From the NCBI GenBank assembly GCA_016930085.1, contig JAFGHO010000069.1:1-64000 (forward strand): a DNA stretch of 64,000 nucleotides. Reading direction: 5' to 3'. The notes beneath the pieces were generated by a model. The model was given only the letters and a program-made list of their open reading frames with translations. It had not been told where the DNA came from and ran no database searches. Below are positions 60,279 through 64,000 of the stretch, piece after piece. A program made the position numbers and the translations under genes. This stretch comes from Spirochaetales bacterium. Lineage in GTDB: Bacteria > Spirochaetota > Spirochaetia > SZUA-6 > JAFGRV01. Each line of letters begins with the position of its first letter. Within the stretch, counting starts at the first letter, position 1.

Positions 60279-61244
60279 ATGAATAACACGGTGGGAGTTT
60301 TCATAGCGACAATGATCCTCGGACTCGTATTCTCCTGCACAGCGCCTGAAGAAACCGGGGACGGGGAAAAAGGTTTTGTAACAGACGCGGCCTATACCGC
60401 TTCTGACGGCCTTGCGGACGACAATGTCCACGATGCCTATTATGCGGGGGGAGAATATTACGCGGCCACCAACGGCGGCATTTCGATAAGTACGGACAAC
60501 GGGGAAACCTGGAACACGACGACAACGCCCGACATACCGCACGACCAGGTCTACTGCATCCTTTTGGACGGCGGGACCGTCTACGCGGGAACGTTCGCCG
60601 GCCTTGCCGTGGGCGCGAACAAGGGTGAAACATGGACCACGTATATCGCCGGCTTCTCAGTCAAGGATATCATGATAGACGGCGGCGTCCTCTATGCGGC
60701 GACCGGAAGCGGACTCGTTGTCGCCGATACCGGTGACCTTTCGAATCCGGACTTATACACGACAGACGTCGGCCTGGCGGACAACAACGTCAATTCGATC
60801 TTTCTTACCGGTACGACCCTCTATCTGGGGACCGAAGGCGGTTTGAGTATCACCAATACGAATTTCACCTCATGGATGACATATGACATCGATGACGGGC
60901 TTCTGGAAGACGGCGTCGATACGGTTGTCGCCTCCGGCGAGGTGATCATCTGCGGCGTCAATTATGCCGTCAACATATCGGCCAACAACGGAACGGACTG
61001 GGCGATCGACTATTCGACGGGCGGCGGGGCGGTCACCGGAACGGTCATCGACGGGACGAAGGTCTATATCGCCAAATACGGCGGCCCGCTTTTTATAACA
61101 GATAATCTCGGTGCGGACTGGACCGGTTACGATATTCCCGGAAGTCCCTTATTCGGCTACAACATGAACGCGGTGTTTGTCGATTCGCCGCGTATCCTCA
61201 TATGCCACACCGGGGGACTCATCCGGGGGCATATCGAAGAATAA
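60279..61244 (+). CDS. lipoprotein with beta-propeller repeats
   Basis: A 321-residue lipoprotein; the signal peptide MNNTVGVFIATMILGLVFSC ends at lipidated C20. The mature part consists of at least six repeats of the pattern D-x-x-V-x(5)-G-x-x-Y-x-(A/G)-T-x-x-G-L-x-I-(S/T), for example NNVNSIFLTGTTLYLGTEGG and DQVYCILLDGGTVYAGTFAG. They resemble two-component-regulator propeller or BNR-type blades (SxDxGxTW forms occur: STDNGETWN). ATG 60279 has AAAGGAG upstream; the frame opens at 60219. Function unknown; surface or periplasmic binding is plausible. It converges on the bactofilin-like gene. Confidence 0.68.
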   Translation: MNNTVGVFIATMILGLVFSCTAPEETGDGEKGFVTDAAYTASDGLADDNVHDAYYAGGEYYAATNGGISISTDNGETWNTTTTPDIPHDQVYCILLDGGTVYAGTFAGLAVGANKGETWTTYIAGFSVKDIMIDGGVLYAATGSGLVVADTGDLSNPDLYTTDVGLADNNVNSIFLTGTTLYLGTEGGLSITNTNFTSWMTYDIDDGLLEDGVDTVVASGEVIICGVNYAVNISANNGTDWAIDYSTGGGAVTGTVIDGTKVYIAKYGGPLFITDNLGADWTGYDIPGSPLFGYNMNAVFVDSPRILICHTGGLIRGHIEE

Positions 61245-61269
61245 CCCCGGGATCTCCCGATCGTCCGGT

Positions 61270-62337
61270 TTACATCCGCTGTTTCACGCTCAAAAGGCTT
61301 CTCCCGAAGCCGTAGACGTAGGCGGCGAAGATCAGAACGGCCCCGATGATCTTGAGAAACGCCCCGATGCCGATCGCGACGTCATTGACGAGCAGGGAGG
61401 CGAGGATCCCGAAGAGCGAGGGGGCCTTGAGGACGAACAGCCCGATGAGCCCGCACAAAAAGAGATGGGGTATCGAGTCTGATGAGTTTTTGAAAAAGAA
61501 CTTTCCGACCCGCACGAGGACGACCAGAAATCCGTAATACGCCGCCGCGATGATAAAGAGAAAAATAATCGGGACGACCATGACGCCGATCACCGAAGCG
61601 ACAAGAAAAAAAATGAGGACGGGAATAACGATGAGCGAGAAGACGAGATAAAGCAGCGTCGCCTTCCATTGGGTAAAAAGGCTTTCCACCTGATTGCCGA
61701 TCGCGTCCTTTCTGAAAAAGAGAACGAGAAAAAGGATCAGGAGGACAAGGATAATGCCGAACAGTTCGATGAGAAAATGAATGGTCGCAGCCGACTGCGC
61801 CGTGGCAAGAAGCCCGATAAAGGGAATCGAGAACTCCGGCAGCGCGTTTTTGTTCCCCCGTATATACGAACCGCCCGCCTGTCTGATATTTCCGCCGACC
61901 GTCACCACGTCTCCCACGACAACGGAACCGGCATTGAGAACGGCATCCGCGCTGAAAACCCAGACATTCCCCTCGACCCTGCCGTTTACGGTCACGCGTC
62001 CGCCGAAACTCACCACATCGCCCCGGTAGGTTCCGTTTATCGATTTATCGCCGAAAAACACACCGCTCTGGGTGAGAAGGGTAAGACCGTTCAGACTCAG
62101 GTACAGTCTGTTTCTCCCGCTTTGCAGCGCTATTTTTATCGGGAACACTTCCCAGGTTTTTGTTTTGTCTCCGGCGGAATCGACGAGTCCGAATCCGATA
62201 CTCAGTTCGTGGTCTTTATCCGCAAACTCGATGACACTCGGGTGAACGGTAAACCGGAGTTCGTTTTCGGCCGAATGAACCCGTAACATGGAAAAAAGTG
62301 CCAGAAGTCCAATAATTATTAATACGATTTTTTTCAT
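61270..62337 (-). CDS. exported bactofilin-like domain plus membrane helices
   Basis: A 355-residue protein. A signal peptide (MKKIVLIIIGLLALFSMLRVHSA) is followed by a ~70-residue domain and then a run of short repeats typical of bactofilin/polymer-forming beta-helices (about 105-175: INGTYRGDVVSFGGRVTVNG, RVEGNVWVFSADAVLNAGSVV, VGDVVTVGGNI). Five to six hydrophobic helices fill the rest. Canonical bactofilins are cytosolic, so this would place a bactofilin-like fold outside the membrane. ATG 62337 (AAGGAA upstream) is chosen over an opening at 62418. Function unknown; a role in envelope architecture is possible. Confidence 0.6.
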   Translation of the reverse strand: MKKIVLIIIGLLALFSMLRVHSAENELRFTVHPSVIEFADKDHELSIGFGLVDSAGDKTKTWEVFPIKIALQSGRNRLYLSLNGLTLLTQSGVFFGDKSINGTYRGDVVSFGGRVTVNGRVEGNVWVFSADAVLNAGSVVVGDVVTVGGNIRQAGGSYIRGNKNALPEFSIPFIGLLATAQSAATIHFLIELFGIILVLLILFLVLFFRKDAIGNQVESLFTQWKATLLYLVFSLIVIPVLIFFLVASVIGVMVVPIIFLFIIAAAYYGFLVVLVRVGKFFFKNSSDSIPHLFLCGLIGLFVLKAPSLFGILASLLVNDVAIGIGAFLKIIGAVLIFAAYVYGFGRSLLSVKQRM

Positions 62338-62584
62338 ATTCTGTTCCTTACTTTCCCTCTTGTGTTCAAGGTGTCTTGAAACCCCCTGATATAAACCAAA
62401 ACAGGCGTTCACTTTCAATTATCGGCATAAATGCGTATCCTGTTATCCCATTAATCCGATATGACCTTAATCGACCCGCTGTCTTTCTTTTCTATAGACT
62501 CCGCGTCCCGCGACAACCTCTTAAAGAATATAAAAAAAGACCGTCCGTTACAATACTCCCGGTGACAGGATAGGGTGAAAAATC

Positions 62585-63673
62585 CTATTTCAAATAGAAT
62601 AACGGATCGACCGTATCGCCGTTTTTATAAATGGAAAAATGGAGGTGGTTTCCCGTGCTGTAACCGGTATTCCCCATTTCTCCGAGAATGCCTCCCTGAT
62701 TTACCATGTCCCCTTTTACGACCGTTATCTTGCGAAGATGGCCGTAGAATGTCTGAAGTCCCATCGCGTGTTTTATGATGACATATTTACCGTAAACGTT
62801 ACTGTAGCCGGTTTTCTGGACCCTTCCGTCCAATGCTGCCCGCACGGGGGTACCGCCGCTGTTCGCAATATCGATCCCGTTATGAAAATGGCGTTTTCCC
62901 GAAATTGGATGGATACGGTTGCCGTAGCGGGAGGATATTCTGCCCCTGGCGGGAAAAACAAAGAGCGTACCAAGGACTTTCCGCAGTTCGTAGGTATTCA
63001 TACCCGCGCCGGGAATAAAAAGCACCTCCCCCGGCTTGATAATCGAAGAGGCGATATTATTCCAGTCGAGGATATCTTCCAGAGCCACATTGTATTTTTC
63101 GGCAATGCGACTGAGGTTTTCCCCGCTTCGAACGGTATGGGGAATGCCGCTTTTATTCGGAATCAAAAGCGTCATGCCTTCCAAAACCCTGAAAACGCTT
63201 TTGATCTTGTTGTAACTGATGATTGTGTCGATGGTAACACCGAACCCGGCCGCAATACCCGACAGGGTATCGTTTTTCTTCACCGTATATTGCTTCATGG
63301 AAAGGGTGGCAATCCGATCCTGACCCGCCGAATATTCATACGTTTCCCGTATCTGATCCGATATTATCGCCTCGTAATACGCCTGACCGAGATCACTCTC
63401 TGCGGGGAGGGTGATGCCGGCTGAAACCGGATAACCTTCTACTATTTTCCCGCCAATCATTAATAGCCCGAAAAGCAGGAAAAAAAGACCTGAAGCGATG
63501 ATAATCCTCTTTCGAATATCCTTTTTTGACCGCAGGTGCCTGCCAGGATTATCGGATTTGCGCCGGTCCTGATTTTTTTCCTTCACCTGCGGTAACGGCG
63601 CGCGCATATGCGCGATGGTGAGGAAAGGCTGTCTGCGCCTGAAAACCTGTTGATTGAGTAATGTCCCGATCAT
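62585..63673 (-). CDS. LysM-M23 peptidoglycan endopeptidase
   Basis: A 362-residue membrane-anchored cell-wall enzyme. A basic cytoplasmic N-terminus (1-55), one helix (about 56-75), two LysM domains (about 129-172, YTVKKNDTLSGIAAGFGV; 178-222, HTVRSGENLSRIAEKYNV) and a C-terminal M23 (lysostaphin-type) peptidase domain follow in order. Zinc ligands are H264 and D268 in HFHNGIDIA and H312 in TFYGHL. It should cut peptide cross-links during growth or division. AGAGAGAA precedes the ATG. It is divergent from the signal peptidase gene. Confidence 0.9.
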   Translation of the reverse strand: MIGTLLNQQVFRRRQPFLTIAHMRAPLPQVKEKNQDRRKSDNPGRHLRSKKDIRKRIIIASGLFFLLFGLLMIGGKIVEGYPVSAGITLPAESDLGQAYYEAIISDQIRETYEYSAGQDRIATLSMKQYTVKKNDTLSGIAAGFGVTIDTIISYNKIKSVFRVLEGMTLLIPNKSGIPHTVRSGENLSRIAEKYNVALEDILDWNNIASSIIKPGEVLFIPGAGMNTYELRKVLGTLFVFPARGRISSRYGNRIHPISGKRHFHNGIDIANSGGTPVRAALDGRVQKTGYSNVYGKYVIIKHAMGLQTFYGHLRKITVVKGDMVNQGGILGEMGNTGYSTGNHLHFSIYKNGDTVDPLFYLK

Positions 63674-63691
63674 TATTCTCTCTTAATCATA

Positions 63692-63720
63692 TCGACAATA
63701 ATTTTGTTACATATTAGAAT
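63692..63720 (+). promoter_or_regulatory. promoter of the signal peptidase gene
   Basis: TCGACA (63692-63697) and TAGAAT (63715-63720), each one mismatch from consensus, at 17 bp. The leader of about 16 bases holds AGGACA before ATG 63743. Confidence 0.6.
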
Positions 63721-63742
63721 ATTACTTCCACAGGACAATCTG

Positions 63743-64000
63743 ATGAAAAATCGAGGTATATCACCCGGAATCGTCATCCTCACCGCCCTGCTTGTATTCA
63801 TAGTGATCAAGCTTTTTATTCTGGATATCATGATCGTCCGGGGTCAATCAATGAAACCGACGCTGAATCCCGGCGATCTTATCGTAATCGATAAATGCGC
63901 CTACGGTATTGTTATTCCCCTGAAAAACCGCTATCTCTTCAGGTGGGGACGGCCGCGGCGTGGGGACATCGTTTTACTGCTGAGTCCCGAAAACACGACG
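63743..64000 (+). CDS. lepB: signal peptidase I (partial, runs off the window)
   Basis: The first 86 codons of a signal peptidase I, open to the window end. One membrane helix (about 9-31, GIVILTALLVFIVIKLFILDI) is followed by the catalytic-serine box RGQSMKPTLNPGD, where the Ser-Met pair is typical of type I enzymes. RRGDIVLL continues the family pattern. The catalytic Lys would lie beyond the window. It cleaves signal peptides of exported proteins at the outer face of the inner membrane. Start ATG is supported by AGGACA and a promoter upstream. Confidence 0.88.
   Translation, partial: MKNRGISPGIVILTALLVFIVIKLFILDIMIVRGQSMKPTLNPGDLIVIDKCAYGIVIPLKNRYLFRWGRPRRGDIVLLLSPENTT

Overview
The window reads as a stretch of chromosome from a motile, polysaccharide-degrading spirochaete (Spirochaetales-like; a free-living or sediment/gut lineage is an inference). 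The pointers are a cheA-cheW/cheR-cheX-cheY operon with the CheW-CheR fusion and N-terminally extended CheY known from treponemes, a LolCDE-type lipoprotein sorting operon next to ftsY and prfB, several outer-membrane and lipoprotein genes with weak or no family match, and mid-range GC content (by eye). There is no rRNA, no insertion sequence with a transposase, no prophage and no CRISPR array. Genes are tightly packed, often with 4-bp ATGA overlaps, and promoters close to the sigma-70 consensus (17-bp spacing) can be read by eye in front of many transcription units.

Layout. 1-5.7 kb: tRNA-Val(GAC), the chemotaxis operon (minus strand) and a divergent receiver-PilZ gene. 6.1-7.8 kb: two probable outer-membrane barrel proteins. 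7.9-12.1 kb: mcsA-mcsB-clpC (minus), a protein-arginine-phosphorylation/Clp cassette without ctsR and with an McsB that appears to lack the catalytic cysteine. 12.3-20.5 kb: one long minus-strand operon prfB (programmed +1 frameshift) - PEGA protein - ftsY - exported protein - LolC/E permease - LolD ATPase - second permease. 20.7-22.8 kb: an orphan Cas2-like gene, an exported Fn3-like protein and a double zinc-ribbon protein. 22.8-32.9 kb: an exopolysaccharide/O-antigen-like locus (SLBB export protein, Wzz, WbaP-like transferase, Wzi-like protein, Wzy/WaaL-like ligase, MurJ/Wzx-like flippase, SGNH hydrolase).

33.0-48.8 kb is a xylan/hemicellulose-oligosaccharide utilisation region. A soluble histidine kinase whose sensor is a LacI-type sugar-binding domain, with a NarL-type response regulator, sits beside GH115 alpha-glucuronidase, GH10 xylanase, a PfkB-family kinase, two paralogous GH3 enzymes and a GH116-like enzyme. 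None of these enzymes has a visible signal peptide, so the pathway looks cytoplasmic: imported (glucurono)xylo-oligosaccharides would be debranched, cut and trimmed inside the cell. No transporter is encoded in the window.

48.9-64 kb: a translationally coupled radical SAM-glycosyltransferase pair, a small lipoprotein, an exported coiled-coil/barrel protein, thyX overlapping a PurN-like formyltransferase, membrane proteins, two probable beta-propeller lipoproteins, secA, an exported bactofilin-like membrane protein, a LysM-M23 peptidase and the start of a signal peptidase I gene that runs off the window end.

The most unusual items are the soluble LacI-type sensor kinase with its cytoplasmic xylan enzymes, the McsB with a missing catalytic cysteine, the orphan Cas2-like gene, the thyX/formyltransferase overlap, a cluster of palindromic repeats at 40.76-40.95 kb, and a set of genes whose promoters lie so close to the start codon that their mRNAs should be leaderless or nearly so. 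All homology calls rest on recognition of motifs by eye; no database was searched.
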